Origin: Spirochaetota bacterium
GTDB taxonomy: Bacteria; Spirochaetota; UBA4802; UBA5550
Direction of reading: 5' to 3'
Assembly (NCBI GenBank): GCA_003246895.1
Contig: QKCL01000041.1
Coordinates: 1-36,553 of the forward strand
DNA length: 36,553 nucleotides
Below are positions 23,178 to 31,483 of this stretch, piece by piece. The notes under the pieces were generated by a model. The model saw only the letters and a program-made list of their open reading frames with translations. It searched no databases and was not told where the DNA came from. Position 1 is the first letter of the stretch. Every line of letters starts with the position of its first letter. Made by a program: the position numbers and the translations under genes.

Positions 23178-26100
23178 ATGGAAAGATATATACGTTTTTT
23201 TACCAGAGACAAGCTTCTTGTAAATATGATGGTGCTCTTTGTGTTTCTCATGGGCGCAATGATGATTTCAAAAGTCAACAGGGAAAAGATGCCTGCAACA
23301 GACATCGATAAAATGTCCATAAGAGTAACATATCCCGGTGCAAGTCCCGTTGATGTTGAGCTTAATGCAGTTGTGCCCATTGAGGAGGAACTGGATGAAA
23401 TAGTCGGGATCTCAAGCTATTATTCCTTTATCATTGAGGGAGCCTCAATGACCATAGTGGAACTCGACCAGGACCTGGATGAAGCGGGCAAGAAGAGTGT
23501 CAAGGATGATGTGTTCAGACTCATATCCAAAAGCAACATAACGGACATTCCCGATGAAGTAGATGATATCAAGGTAACAGATATAAACTCAAAGCTCAAG
23601 AGTATTATTAAAATAGGCCTTGCCATAAAGGATGGCGGCGGAGCATCTGAAGGGGACCTCTACAGAAAAGCTGATATTCTTGAGAAAAAGATCCGCAGGG
23701 TTGACGGAGTCAGTGATGTCGATGTTCACGGCTACCTGGAAAGGGAAATTCACATCAAGGTTGATGCCGATAAAATGAGCGAATACTATGTTTCGCTAAG
23801 TGACATTGTTGACAGCATAGGAAGCAGAAATATCAGGTCAACAGGCGGAACTCTCCAGTCTGTATTCAATCAGAAAAATATTGTTACACTGAGCCAGTTT
23901 GATAATCCTCTTGAGGTTCGGGATGTGATAATTCGTTCAGGTTTTGAGCAGAGGAAGGTCAGGGTCAGTGATGTGGCAACTGTTCTCGATGAATTTGAGG
24001 AACCTGAAAAACTTATAAATGTTAACGGTGAAAAAGCCGTTGTCTTCAATATAAAAAAGAAAGTCATGGCCGATACAATAAGAACCACGGCGAATGTGAA
24101 AAACATGCTGAAGGAGTTCAATGATCCCAGGTTTGATATCATTACTGTTGCAAATGAGGCTGATTCAGTCTCTTCTCTGGTGGGAGTTGTTCTTAACAAT
24201 GCAATAATAGGTTTCATTCTGGTCTTTCTTGTCCTTCTGGTGTTTCTGGATCTGAAAACATCCTTCTGGACTGCCGCCAGTATTCCGTTTTGTATGTTTC
24301 TTGTGATAATATTTATGAGAATTAATCATTACTCGCTGAATTCAATTACCATAGGCGCAATAGTTACGGTGCTCGGTATGATGGTTGATGATGCCATCGT
24401 TATTGCCGAGACAATTTATGAAAAGAAACGTTCGGGAATGCCGGCTCTTGAAGCAGCCGTAACCGGAACCAGGGAGGTCTTCTATCCTGTAGTTGTGAGT
24501 ATTCTTACAACAATATTTGCATTTATTCCGATGCTCTTTATACAGGGGACAATGGGCAAATTCATATTTGTATTTCCAATAATCGTATCAGTAACACTTC
24601 TCTTCAGCCTTTTTGAAGCGGTAACTATTCTTCCCAATCACCTGGCCCATGAGAGCACAATTCACTTTTTCAGAAAAAAAACCTCTGAATATGCCCTTGA
24701 GAAGAGAGAACACTGGTTTGTGCCGGTTCTTGTTTTCTACAGGAAGGCCCTGAAGAGAGCGCTTAAATTCAGGTACGCGGTACTTGCATCCTTTGTTGCA
24801 ATTTTTATTGTTACGGTTTTTGCTTCAAAAAAAACCGTTCAGGAATTTGTTCTCTTCTGGGATAACAGCAATGAGTACCTCAATATAGACCTTGATTTTG
24901 ATCCTGGCATCTCTCTTGAAAAGACAAATGATCTTACCCAGAAACTTGAGAAGATAATAGTGAATAACATTCCCAAAAGTGAATTTGTGTCGACCTTCAG
25001 CCAGAGCGGTACCCATTCCGGAAGATCCATGGATCATGACTACTGGTCAACAATACAGGTAAAACTGGTGCCCATCAATAACAGGGACCGCACTGCCAAT
25101 GAAGTAGGAAACGACCTGAGAAAAAAAATAAAGGGAATGAAACTGAAAAATTACAAGTCAATTGTAATAAGGGAGGAGAAGGGCGGCCCTCCTACAGGAG
25201 AACCCGTTGACGTCAAAATTATAAGCTCTTCCAAAACTGAAGCAATTGAGGTTATGAACCGCATCAAGGGTATTCTCGGGAAGATAAAGGGTGTTAAGGA
25301 TATTGATACAGACCTCAAGGATGGCAAGAAGGAGCTCTTCTTTAAATTCAACTATGACAAGATGGCACAGTTCGGCATGGATGTAAAAACTGTTGCCTCC
25401 ACAATACGTACAGCCTATGAGGGGAGTACCGCTACATATGTACAGACAATTGATGACAAGCTTGAGTTTATAGTGGAGCTGAAGGACAGATTCAAGGGGG
25501 ATGAGAAGTATCTCCTGAATCTTCTAATCCCTAACAGTTCGGGAAAGCTTATAAAATTGAAAGAAATTGCTTCTCTTGGCAACCAGGAGGGTGAATCAGA
25601 AATAGTTCACTACAACGGGAACAGGTCTATAAGTGTAACTGCTGATGTTGTAAGTGAAGTGATTACACCTGTGCAGGTTAACAAGATAGTCAAGAGTGAA
25701 TACTCAAAAATTGCAAATAAATATGACAAGACCTATCTTCTTTTCGAAGGAGAATTCAAGGAGAGCCAGAAGGCCATGTCTGACCTGGCTGTGTCGTTTA
25801 TCCTTGCTCTGCTGATGATATATCTTATCATAGTATTTCTTTTCAGGTCACTTTTCCAGCCATTTGTTGTAATGTCCGTAATACCATTTGGTTTAATCGG
25901 AGTTCTTCTGGCCTTTACCCTGCATGGTGTTCCCATGAGTTTCATGGGGCTTATCGGGGTTCTCGGTTTGACCGGAGTTGTTGTCAATGACAGTATTCTC
26001 ATGGTTTCATTTATAAACAAGATAATGAAAGAAAAGAATGGCAGGGGCAAGAACAAGAAGAAAGATATTAATGAGAGTATTGCAGAGGGGGCGGCGCAGA

Positions 26101-26348
26101 GGCTGAGGGCTATTATAATGACCACTGTGACAACTGTTGCGGGGCTGCTTCCTACTGTCTACGGTATTGGAGGAGATGCCCAGATGCTTGTCCCCATCGT
26201 TATGGCTATGGCATACGGGTTGATTTTTGCAACACTTCTTACTCTGGTGTTCGTTCCATGCCTGTATATGATTAATGAAGATATGAAGGTCCAGGTGCTG
26301 AGGATAAAAGATAAATTAAAAGCTATTTTCACTCCTTCTGTCCCGTAG
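23178..26348 (+). CDS. RND-family efflux pump, inner-membrane subunit (AcrB/MexB-like)
   Basis: The 1056-residue protein has the RND plan of twelve membrane segments and two large periplasmic loops (about 30-335 and 560-870). The proton-relay pair Asp404-Asp405 is in GMMVDDAIVIAETI of TM4, and the mirror motif GVVVNDSILMVSFIN lies in the second half. This is the HAE-type multidrug or lipid/lipophilic-compound exporter family, driven by proton motive force. The start follows the tolC stop by one base, with GGGAGAT just upstream as ribosome site inside the tolC end. A membrane-fusion adaptor normally sits beside such genes but is missing, so it is either encoded elsewhere or not needed. A strong terminator closes the unit. 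The substrate is unknown. Confidence 0.95.
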   Translation: MERYIRFFTRDKLLVNMMVLFVFLMGAMMISKVNREKMPATDIDKMSIRVTYPGASPVDVELNAVVPIEEELDEIVGISSYYSFIIEGASMTIVELDQDLDEAGKKSVKDDVFRLISKSNITDIPDEVDDIKVTDINSKLKSIIKIGLAIKDGGGASEGDLYRKADILEKKIRRVDGVSDVDVHGYLEREIHIKVDADKMSEYYVSLSDIVDSIGSRNIRSTGGTLQSVFNQKNIVTLSQFDNPLEVRDVIIRSGFEQRKVRVSDVATVLDEFEEPEKLINVNGEKAVVFNIKKKVMADTIRTTANVKNMLKEFNDPRFDIITVANEADSVSSLVGVVLNNAIIGFILVFLVLLVFLDLKTSFWTAASIPFCMFLVIIFMRINHYSLNSITIGAIVTVLGMMVDDAIVIAETIYEKKRSGMPALEAAVTGTREVFYPVVVSILTTIFAFIPMLFIQGTMGKFIFVFPIIVSVTLLFSLFEAVTILPNHLAHESTIHFFRKKTSEYALEKREHWFVPVLVFYRKALKRALKFRYAVLASFVAIFIVTVFASKKTVQEFVLFWDNSNEYLNIDLDFDPGISLEKTNDLTQKLEKIIVNNIPKSEFVSTFSQSGTHSGRSMDHDYWSTIQVKLVPINNRDRTANEVGNDLRKKIKGMKLKNYKSIVIREEKGGPPTGEPVDVKIISSSKTEAIEVMNRIKGILGKIKGVKDIDTDLKDGKKELFFKFNYDKMAQFGMDVKTVASTIRTAYEGSTATYVQTIDDKLEFIVELKDRFKGDEKYLLNLLIPNSSGKLIKLKEIASLGNQEGESEIVHYNGNRSISVTADVVSEVITPVQVNKIVKSEYSKIANKYDKTYLLFEGEFKESQKAMSDLAVSFILALLMIYLIIVFLFRSLFQPFVVMSVIPFGLIGVLLAFTLHGVPMSFMGLIGVLGLTGVVVNDSILMVSFINKIMKEKNGRGKNKKKDINESIAEGAAQRLRAIIMTTVTTVAGLLPTVYGIGGDAQMLVPIVMAMAYGLIFATLLTLVFVPCLYMINEDMKVQVLRIKDKLKAIFTPSVP

Positions 26349-26377
26349 GGGGCAGGAGGCATAACAAACCCTTCATT

Positions 26378-26409
26378 GGCGGGTGTAACTTGTTGCACCC
26401 GCCTTTTTT
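26378..26409 (+). terminator. Rho-independent terminator of the tolC-RND unit
   Basis: GGCGGGTGTAA (26378-26388) pairs with TTGCACCCGCC (26393-26403; one G-U pair) around CTTG, then six T residues. It lies 29 bases past the RND stop, in the gap to the convergent pseudouridine synthase gene. Confidence 0.93.
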
Positions 26410-26427
26410 ATGGGTTCATTTTTAGGT

Positions 26428-27174
26428 CTATTTGCCGGCCTGTTTTTTCCCTTCCGTTGCCTGTTTCAGAAGTCTCACTTCCCCGGTTTTCAGTTCCCTG
26501 AAATCCCCCCTGTTCAGCCTGAGCATGTTAAGAGGGCCGTATCCGATTCTTTTAAGCTTTGTCACATTGTATCCCAGATTCTTGAATGAATACCTGATCT
26601 GTCTCTTTTTCCCTTCTATAATAGCCACTTTAACAAACTTTCGGGATTTATCGGAAATTGTAATCGAAGCAGGCCTTGTCTTTGTCTTGATCTGGTGAAT
26701 AAAAAATCCCTTGGCTATCCTTTTTAGATCAATTTCTTCCAGGGGCTTGTCAATTTCTACGAGATATTCTTTTCTTACCTTGAAGTCAGGCCCGGTCAGC
26801 TTATGAGCAAGGTCTCCGTCATTTGTAAGAATAAGAAGACCTTCAGTGTCCTTATCGAGTCTCCCCACCGGGACGACACCGCTTCTTATGTATTTTTCGG
26901 GCAGAAGGTCCATTACCGTGGCTCTCCCCTTTTCATCACTGAGTGTAGTGATATACCCCCTTGGTTTGTTAACCATTAGATAATAAAGCTTTCCTATGGG
27001 GGAGAGGGTCTTCTTTTCAAATGTAACTGTATCTGATTCAGAGTCAATTACCGTGGACAGATTCGTAACAACAGTTTTATTAACTGAAATTTTTCCATCC
27101 TTAATAAGTTCTTCGACCTTTCTCCTCGATCCGAGTCCGCAGAGAACGAGATATTTATTGAGTCTTACTTCCAT
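26428..27174 (-). CDS. Pseudouridine synthase, RluB/RsuA family
   Basis: The enzyme isomerises a uridine in rRNA. The 248-residue product has an N-terminal S4 RNA-binding domain (about 1-50: RLNKYLVLCGLGSRRKVEELI) and the catalytic domain with VGRLDKDTEGLLILTNDG (103-120), where Asp107 is the nucleophile, and the family end motif GPLNMLRLNRGDFRELKTGE. The exact rRNA position (RluB 2605 or RsuA 516 type) is not decidable by eye, although GPL and RLNRG favour RluB. The start at 27174 is set by AAGGA just upstream on the minus strand; a longer frame to 27258 only adds an implausible Lys/Arg run that is the overlapping neighbour gene read out of frame. It overlaps the end of the upstream lipoprotein gene by 20 bases. 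Confidence 0.9.
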   Translation of the reverse strand: MEVRLNKYLVLCGLGSRRKVEELIKDGKISVNKTVVTNLSTVIDSESDTVTFEKKTLSPIGKLYYLMVNKPRGYITTLSDEKGRATVMDLLPEKYIRSGVVPVGRLDKDTEGLLILTNDGDLAHKLTGPDFKVRKEYLVEIDKPLEEIDLKRIAKGFFIHQIKTKTRPASITISDKSRKFVKVAIIEGKKRQIRYSFKNLGYNVTKLKRIGYGPLNMLRLNRGDFRELKTGEVRLLKQATEGKKQAGK

Positions 27175-27925
27175 TTTTATCCTTTTTTTCCTTTGGAGCT
27201 TTCTTCTGTTCTTTTTCCTTCTTTTCCGCCTCTTTCTCATCATCAGTCTGGGGGTCAATATTTATCTTTTTAAACATGATTTCCCCCTTCTCTGATTCTT
27301 TTGCCAGAACATAGAGAGATCCTCTTTTGAAAAATCTCAGATTATCCTTGAAGGATGTACCTTCAGAGAACACGATTGAGTTGTCATTGAAGTTGAATGT
27401 ATAATCTCCCTTGATTTTTTTCTGACTCTGTTTCAGGTAGGATTTGTATTTCCCGTCCCTGTATATTTCAAGTGAATGGCTGGTAAAATCTCCAAAACGG
27501 TTAACACTCCACCATTTTCCATGGAGTGCAGTTCTCAATGTTTCGGTTTCCTTTTCCCAGAATTTCTCGAGATACTTGTCTATGTCGCTTCTGTTTGATC
27601 CGTCCAGAACCTTCAGGTGTTCTCCATATGTCCAGCCGATGATCCCGTTTTTAAGTTTAATCTTGTACCAGTAGTTTTTTGTGTTTCCAATATATTTTAC
27701 TTCCTTTGAACGGTCAAGAATCTCAACTATATCACCTTTCTTCATCTGATCTACCCGGGATGAGAATATGAGCGGGTCGATTCTCAATGAAGTATTTGGA
27801 GTCAGAATTATGCCCATCCCCTGTTTTCTGTCCTTTTCAGGGTCCCATTGTTTTGATTTGTCTCCGGAACAGGAAACAAGCAGTAACAGGGCCGTCATTG
27901 ATAAAATTGATTTGGTTATTTTCAT
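27155..27925 (-). CDS. Lipoprotein with SH3-like domain and charged tail
   Basis: The product has a lipoprotein signal ending LLLLVSC (Cys19). An SH3b-like module lies at about 38-108 (NTSLRIDPLIFSSRVDQMKKGDIVEIL, YWYKIKLKNGIIGWTYGEHL), a fold found in envelope proteins that bind peptidoglycan peptides. A second strand-rich domain at 130-225 follows, with W-G-like lipocalin-type spacing (GKWWSVNRFGDFTSHSLEIYRDGKYKSY is not extended here). The end is a Lys/Glu-rich tail (225-256). It has AGGT five bases before the ATG and a TTGACA-based promoter. It shares its last 20 bases with the rluB-like gene, so translation is probably coupled. Its precise role is unknown; anchoring to the cell wall is a guess. 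Confidence 0.72.
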   Translation of the reverse strand: MKITKSILSMTALLLLVSCSGDKSKQWDPEKDRKQGMGIILTPNTSLRIDPLIFSSRVDQMKKGDIVEILDRSKEVKYIGNTKNYWYKIKLKNGIIGWTYGEHLKVLDGSNRSDIDKYLEKFWEKETETLRTALHGKWWSVNRFGDFTSHSLEIYRDGKYKSYLKQSQKKIKGDYTFNFNDNSIVFSEGTSFKDNLRFFKRGSLYVLAKESEKGEIMFKKINIDPQTDDEKEAEKKEKEQKKAPKEKKDKNGSKTQ

Positions 27926-27954
27926 GTCATACCTGCAAATGATTGATTGGTATT

Positions 27955-27983
27955 GAAATAAGAATGTTTGGTGGAGTTGTCAA
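27955..27983 (-). promoter_or_regulatory. Probable promoter of the SH3 lipoprotein - rluB unit
   Basis: On the minus strand, TTGACA (27978-27983) and TATTTC (27955-27960) are 17 bases apart. The -35 is perfect and the -10 is weak. Confidence 0.5.
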
Positions 27984-28029
27984 TAAGTTTCTCCAAATAT
28001 GATGCGTAAAAGGCACTATAAAAAACATC

Positions 28030-28057
28030 TTGACTGGGCTCTGAAAAGTAATATAAA
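28030..28057 (+). promoter_or_regulatory. Probable promoter of the pgsA - amidase unit
   Basis: TTGACT (28030-28035) and TATAAA (28052-28057) are separated by 16 bases; the gene starts at 28091. It is back to back with the lipoprotein promoter. Confidence 0.65.
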
Positions 28058-28090
28058 CTAGTACATTATAATATCTGCAACAGGATGCCT

Positions 28091-28681
28091 ATGGAGATAA
28101 AGAATCTTTTTGAGGATAAAGTATTCACGGTATCTAATTTCCTGACTGTTATGCGAATAGCAGCGGTGCCTTTTGTTCTTTATCATATGTATGCGGAGAG
28201 TGTGACGCAGCGCAGTGAGCACAGGACATATCAGCTGGTTTTTTTTTCGGTTATTGTTATAACCGATTTTCTGGACGGGTTCATTGCCAGATCATTTAAC
28301 CAGATTTCAAAACTCGGGCAGTTCCTGGATCCTCTTTCGGATAAAATATGCCTTCTTTCCATCGGCGGAGCACTGGTGTTTTTTAAGGCATACCCCGGCT
28401 GGGTTTTTTTGGTAGCGTTGCTCAGAGAAATAATAGTGCTAGTATTGTCTGTGTTCCTTTATTCAAGACGCAGCGTTGAAGTAAGGCCCAATATTTTCGG
28501 GAAATTCGGGGTAGCTGCAATGGCCCTGTCAGCCTTTATCTACATTGCAGATTTTAATTGCTGTATTTTTTATGAATTTTTTTCAATAAAGGTAATTTCT
28601 GCATATCTGATTCTTTTATTCTATATTATTGGTTCAATATTTTATGTTAAAGACTATTTCAGGCACTGTATCACTGCTTAA
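28091..28681 (+). CDS. pgsA: CDP-diacylglycerol-glycerol-3-phosphate phosphatidyltransferase-like protein
   Basis: This integral inner-membrane enzyme of the CDP-alcohol phosphatidyltransferase family has the complete motif D-x2-D-G-x2-A-R-x8-G-x3-D-x3-D (Asp59, Asp62, Gly63, Ala66, Arg67, Gly76, Asp80, Asp84). About five or six hydrophobic segments follow. Length 196 residues fits PgsA, which makes phosphatidylglycerophosphate from CDP-diacylglycerol and glycerol-3-phosphate. Other members of the family (phosphatidylserine or phosphatidylinositol synthase) cannot be excluded by eye. ATG 28091 has AGGA five bases upstream; ATG 28085 would add only two residues. The amidase gene overlaps its end by 38 bases, which suggests close coupling of phospholipid and wall genes. 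Confidence 0.88.
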   Translation: MEIKNLFEDKVFTVSNFLTVMRIAAVPFVLYHMYAESVTQRSEHRTYQLVFFSVIVITDFLDGFIARSFNQISKLGQFLDPLSDKICLLSIGGALVFFKAYPGWVFLVALLREIIVLVLSVFLYSRRSVEVRPNIFGKFGVAAMALSAFIYIADFNCCIFYEFFSIKVISAYLILLFYIIGSIFYVKDYFRHCITA

Positions 28682-29822
28682 GTTCTCCATATTGATAGTC
28701 CTTTTTTCCCTCAATACATCTTCATTTTCTGCTCCGAAAGATTCCGGAATAAAGCTTACTGATATTGATGGAAGAAGTTATGTATCGGTACAGGAGATAA
28801 ATAATCTCACAGATGTAGATAACACCTTTGATGTCACCTTCCAGAAGGGGAAAATCTACTACAGAAGCCATTACGCGGTTTACAAGACTGGTTACTCCTC
28901 CCTGATTATTGACAACAGCCTATACAGATCGAATAACACAGTGAAGAGATGGCGCGGCGGAGTATATATTCCATCCGATGCAGTACTTTCTATTCTGAGA
29001 CATTTTTTTGCAGGAAAGGATATCGCGATAAAGGGGGCGGCCATTATAATCTCCAAAAGGGAAGCTCCCTCGGGAAAAAATATTACCGCACCCGTAAATG
29101 ACAAAAAGGAACGCATAGGTTTTATCATTATAGATGCCGGGCACGGAGGGAAAGACCCGGGAGCTCTCGGGAAAGGCGGTCTCCGGGAGAAGGATATTAC
29201 ACTGAGGCTTGCCCTGAAACTGGAGAGGGAACTAAAAAAAAGGCTTGGAAATATCAAGGTCAAGCTTACCCGCCGTTCAGACAGATTTGTAGAACTTGCT
29301 GGCCGTACTGAAATAGCCAACAGGGAGCTCAGGAAGGACTATAATGGAATTTTTGTAAGTGTCCATGTAAATGCCTCAATAATAAGCAGAATATCAGGTT
29401 TTGAGACATACTTTCTGTCGCAAAATCCTACAAATGAGGAGGCCAGAAAGACAGCTGCTCTTGAGAATAATGTCATAATACTGGAAAAAAAGAAAAAAGG
29501 TAAAAATTTTGATGATGTTGAACTTGTTGAGGCATTAATGATGACAACCCAGATACAGAAGGAGAGCGCCATGCTGGCTCAGTCTGTGCAGAATAGTCTT
29601 GATAAAAACATAAAACTCTTTAAGTCAAAGGGAGTTCACAAGGCAGATTTTTTTGTACTCAGGGGGGCTCTCATGCCTGCGGTTCTGGTTGAGGTTGGGT
29701 TTATAACAAATTCGAAGGAATCATCCTATTTAAAAAAGAGCTCCTACCAGGATAAACTCACCAGGGGAATCTCTGACGGGCTCGTTGATTTTATAAACAG
29801 GTATAATAAAACGGTGAAATAG
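28644..29822 (+). CDS. N-acetylmuramoyl-L-alanine amidase
   Basis: This zinc amidase cleaves the bond between MurNAc and L-Ala in the wall and would act in the periplasm. The 392-residue product has a signal peptide (about 1-30, ending SSFSA), an N-terminal strand-rich domain (32-140) resembling amidase-associated or copper-amine-oxidase-like domains, and the Amidase_3 catalytic domain (about 158-390). The zinc ligands and catalytic Glu are all present: His167 (DAGHGG), Glu182 (LREKD), His241 (SVHVNA) and Glu350 (VEVGF). An in-frame earlier ATG at 28629 would add five residues, and neither has a strong SD. The gene overlaps pgsA, and the GerMN gene follows. It probably takes part in daughter-cell separation. 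Confidence 0.93.
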   Translation: MLKTISGTVSLLKFSILIVLFSLNTSSFSAPKDSGIKLTDIDGRSYVSVQEINNLTDVDNTFDVTFQKGKIYYRSHYAVYKTGYSSLIIDNSLYRSNNTVKRWRGGVYIPSDAVLSILRHFFAGKDIAIKGAAIIISKREAPSGKNITAPVNDKKERIGFIIIDAGHGGKDPGALGKGGLREKDITLRLALKLERELKKRLGNIKVKLTRRSDRFVELAGRTEIANRELRKDYNGIFVSVHVNASIISRISGFETYFLSQNPTNEEARKTAALENNVIILEKKKKGKNFDDVELVEALMMTTQIQKESAMLAQSVQNSLDKNIKLFKSKGVHKADFFVLRGALMPAVLVEVGFITNSKESSYLKKSSYQDKLTRGISDGLVDFINRYNKTVK

Positions 29823-29927
29823 TAGTGTATGCACTGCAGTTTTTATCTCATACTATTAAAAAATTGTTGATTGCAGGTTGCGTTTTATCTTTATATGTAT
29901 GAATTACTAAAATACGGGATACATTTA

Positions 29928-30548
29928 ATGAATATAAAGCAGTTTAAGCCTCTTCTTGAAAAACTTAGGCCGTCATCTTTAAAGGCGCTTTACGGCCGGA
30001 TAAAAAGCGAGTATAACAGCGGGCCCAGAGGTAAATCCAGGGTTATTATTATATCAATATCAGCGGTTTTTGTGCTGGATTATTTTATGATTTCGTACCA
30101 TGTAGGGAGCAGTATATTTAACGTTTTCCCCAAGATTCCTGTTATTGAAAGTAAAAAAATAATAAACATTTATATTCCATCTGTGAATTCAGAAAAAATC
30201 ATCTCTGAAAAACGCGAAATAAAAACAGATGTAGATCCTCTTAATATGGTGAGCAAGCTTTTCAGGCTTGTCGCAAAAGGCTCATTTTATGAGAATACCG
30301 CGGTCAATGTGCCTGCCAACCTAGTCATCAAAAAGGTGTGGATTGTCAAAAGTGAATCCGGTGCGGGTAATGACTGTTATATAGATATTCTTCCTGTGAT
30401 CCTTGAGAAGGATGTTCCTGTTGTCAAGGGATCTGAAAAGATGCTGAGAATCGCAGTTGAGAAAACAATTAAGGAGAATATTCCCGGTATCAACAAGGTA
30501 ATGATACTGGAAAAGGGAATTCCCTTTAAACCGCTCTGGGAGATGTGA
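29928..30548 (+). CDS. Membrane-anchored GerMN-domain protein
   Basis: The product of about 206 residues has a short cytosolic N-terminus, one membrane segment (about 39-58) and an extracytosolic domain (75-200) with the GerMN pattern: a strand around INIYIPSV, a DPLNMVSKLFRLVAKG helix, the VNVPANLVIKKVWIVKSES strand-turn, and a final INKVMILEKGIPFKPLW element. GerMN domains are named after sporulation GerM and are often encoded beside wall amidases; they may bind peptidoglycan or help assembly. Here it follows an amidase gene, which supports a wall role. It has no lipobox, unlike many members. An upstream TTG (29871) and ATG (29895) are possible starts; I chose ATG 29928. It ends two bases from the convergent dapF stop. 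Confidence 0.7.
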   Translation: MNIKQFKPLLEKLRPSSLKALYGRIKSEYNSGPRGKSRVIIISISAVFVLDYFMISYHVGSSIFNVFPKIPVIESKKIINIYIPSVNSEKIISEKREIKTDVDPLNMVSKLFRLVAKGSFYENTAVNVPANLVIKKVWIVKSESGAGNDCYIDILPVILEKDVPVVKGSEKMLRIAVEKTIKENIPGINKVMILEKGIPFKPLWEM

Positions 30549-30549
30549 C

Positions 30550-31389
30550 CTATTTAGGCCACTCCCCCGTAAATACCTCAACTGCAGGCCCTGTCAGAAA
30601 GACCGAATCTGTTTTTTCATTCCACTCGGTCTTTAACTCTCCTCCGAGAAGATTTATTTTCAGTTTCCTTTCTGTCTGTTTTGTCAGAACGCCGGCAACT
30701 GTTACTGCTGAGGCACCTGTGCCGCATGCAAGAGTTTCTCCGCTGCCTCTTTCCCAGGTCCTCTGCTTTACCTCCCTGGGGCTTATTATTTCGACAAATT
30801 CAACATTTGTTCTCTGGGGGAAAAGGGAATGATTTTCAATAATGGGGCCGTACTTCCTCACCGGGAAGTTGTTCACATCCTCCACATATACAACTACATG
30901 GGGATTCCCCATTGAAACGGATGTAATATTGAATTTTGTTCCGTCGTCAAGGTGGAGAATTTCATTTATAACCATGCCCGTGTCTCCCAGCATTGGAATC
31001 TTTTCCCTGCTGAGAACGGGGGATCCCATATCCACCGTGGCGGATTCAACAAGCCCGTTTTTTATTTTTAGTTTGATTTCTTTTGTCCCGCCGCATGTTT
31101 CGACATGAACAGTCTCCTTTGCGGTCAGCTTGTGATCATAGACGTATTTGGCGAAACAGCGGATTCCGTTTCCGCACATTTCGGCCTCACTTCCGTCAGA
31201 GTTGAACATACGCATTTTGAAATCAGCTATATCGGATTTCATTATGAGAATCAATCCGTCTGAACCTATGCCGAAATTTCTGTTGCTCATTTCTACAGAA
31301 AGTCTGGATGGATTTTTTATATTTCCACTGAGATCTTCAATATATACGTAGTCATTACCTGTTCCGTGCATTTTTGTGAACTTTATCAT
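30550..31389 (-). CDS. dapF: Diaminopimelate epimerase
   Basis: DapF converts LL-diaminopimelate to the meso form used in peptidoglycan and lysine. The 279-residue cofactor-free racemase has both catalytic cysteines: Cys72 in EMCGNGIRCFA and Cys222 in ETLACGTGAS. Other conserved blocks are KMHGTGNDYVYI (6-17), FNSDGS (62-67) and GNPH. The start at 31389 has GAGGAGG seven bases upstream on the minus strand. A near-perfect promoter stands at 31417-31445. The gene is alone, divergent from the polysaccharide deacetylase and convergent with the GerMN gene. The dapF gene shows that the organism makes DAP by a pathway ending in DapF. Confidence 0.97.
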   Translation of the reverse strand: MIKFTKMHGTGNDYVYIEDLSGNIKNPSRLSVEMSNRNFGIGSDGLILIMKSDIADFKMRMFNSDGSEAEMCGNGIRCFAKYVYDHKLTAKETVHVETCGGTKEIKLKIKNGLVESATVDMGSPVLSREKIPMLGDTGMVINEILHLDDGTKFNITSVSMGNPHVVVYVEDVNNFPVRKYGPIIENHSLFPQRTNVEFVEIISPREVKQRTWERGSGETLACGTGASAVTVAGVLTKQTERKLKINLLGGELKTEWNEKTDSVFLTGPAVEVFTGEWPK

Positions 31390-31416
31390 ACCCGGACCTC
31401 CTCTATGTTATGTTTT

Positions 31417-31445
31417 TTTATAAAATTATTTGATATTTGTGTCAA
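31417..31445 (-). promoter_or_regulatory. Near-consensus promoter of dapF
   Basis: On the minus strand, TTGACA (31440-31445) and TATAAA (31417-31422) are separated by exactly 17 bases, with the gene start 28 bases from the -10. Confidence 0.82.
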
Positions 31446-31483
31446 TCTGATGTTTATTTTTTTCCATAATAAAAGGTTATGAT

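Noticed and set aside
26428-27258. Longer rluB-like frame with an N-terminal Lys/Arg run
   Set aside because: The extra residues are the lipoprotein tail read in another frame; AAGGA before ATG 27174 marks the real start.
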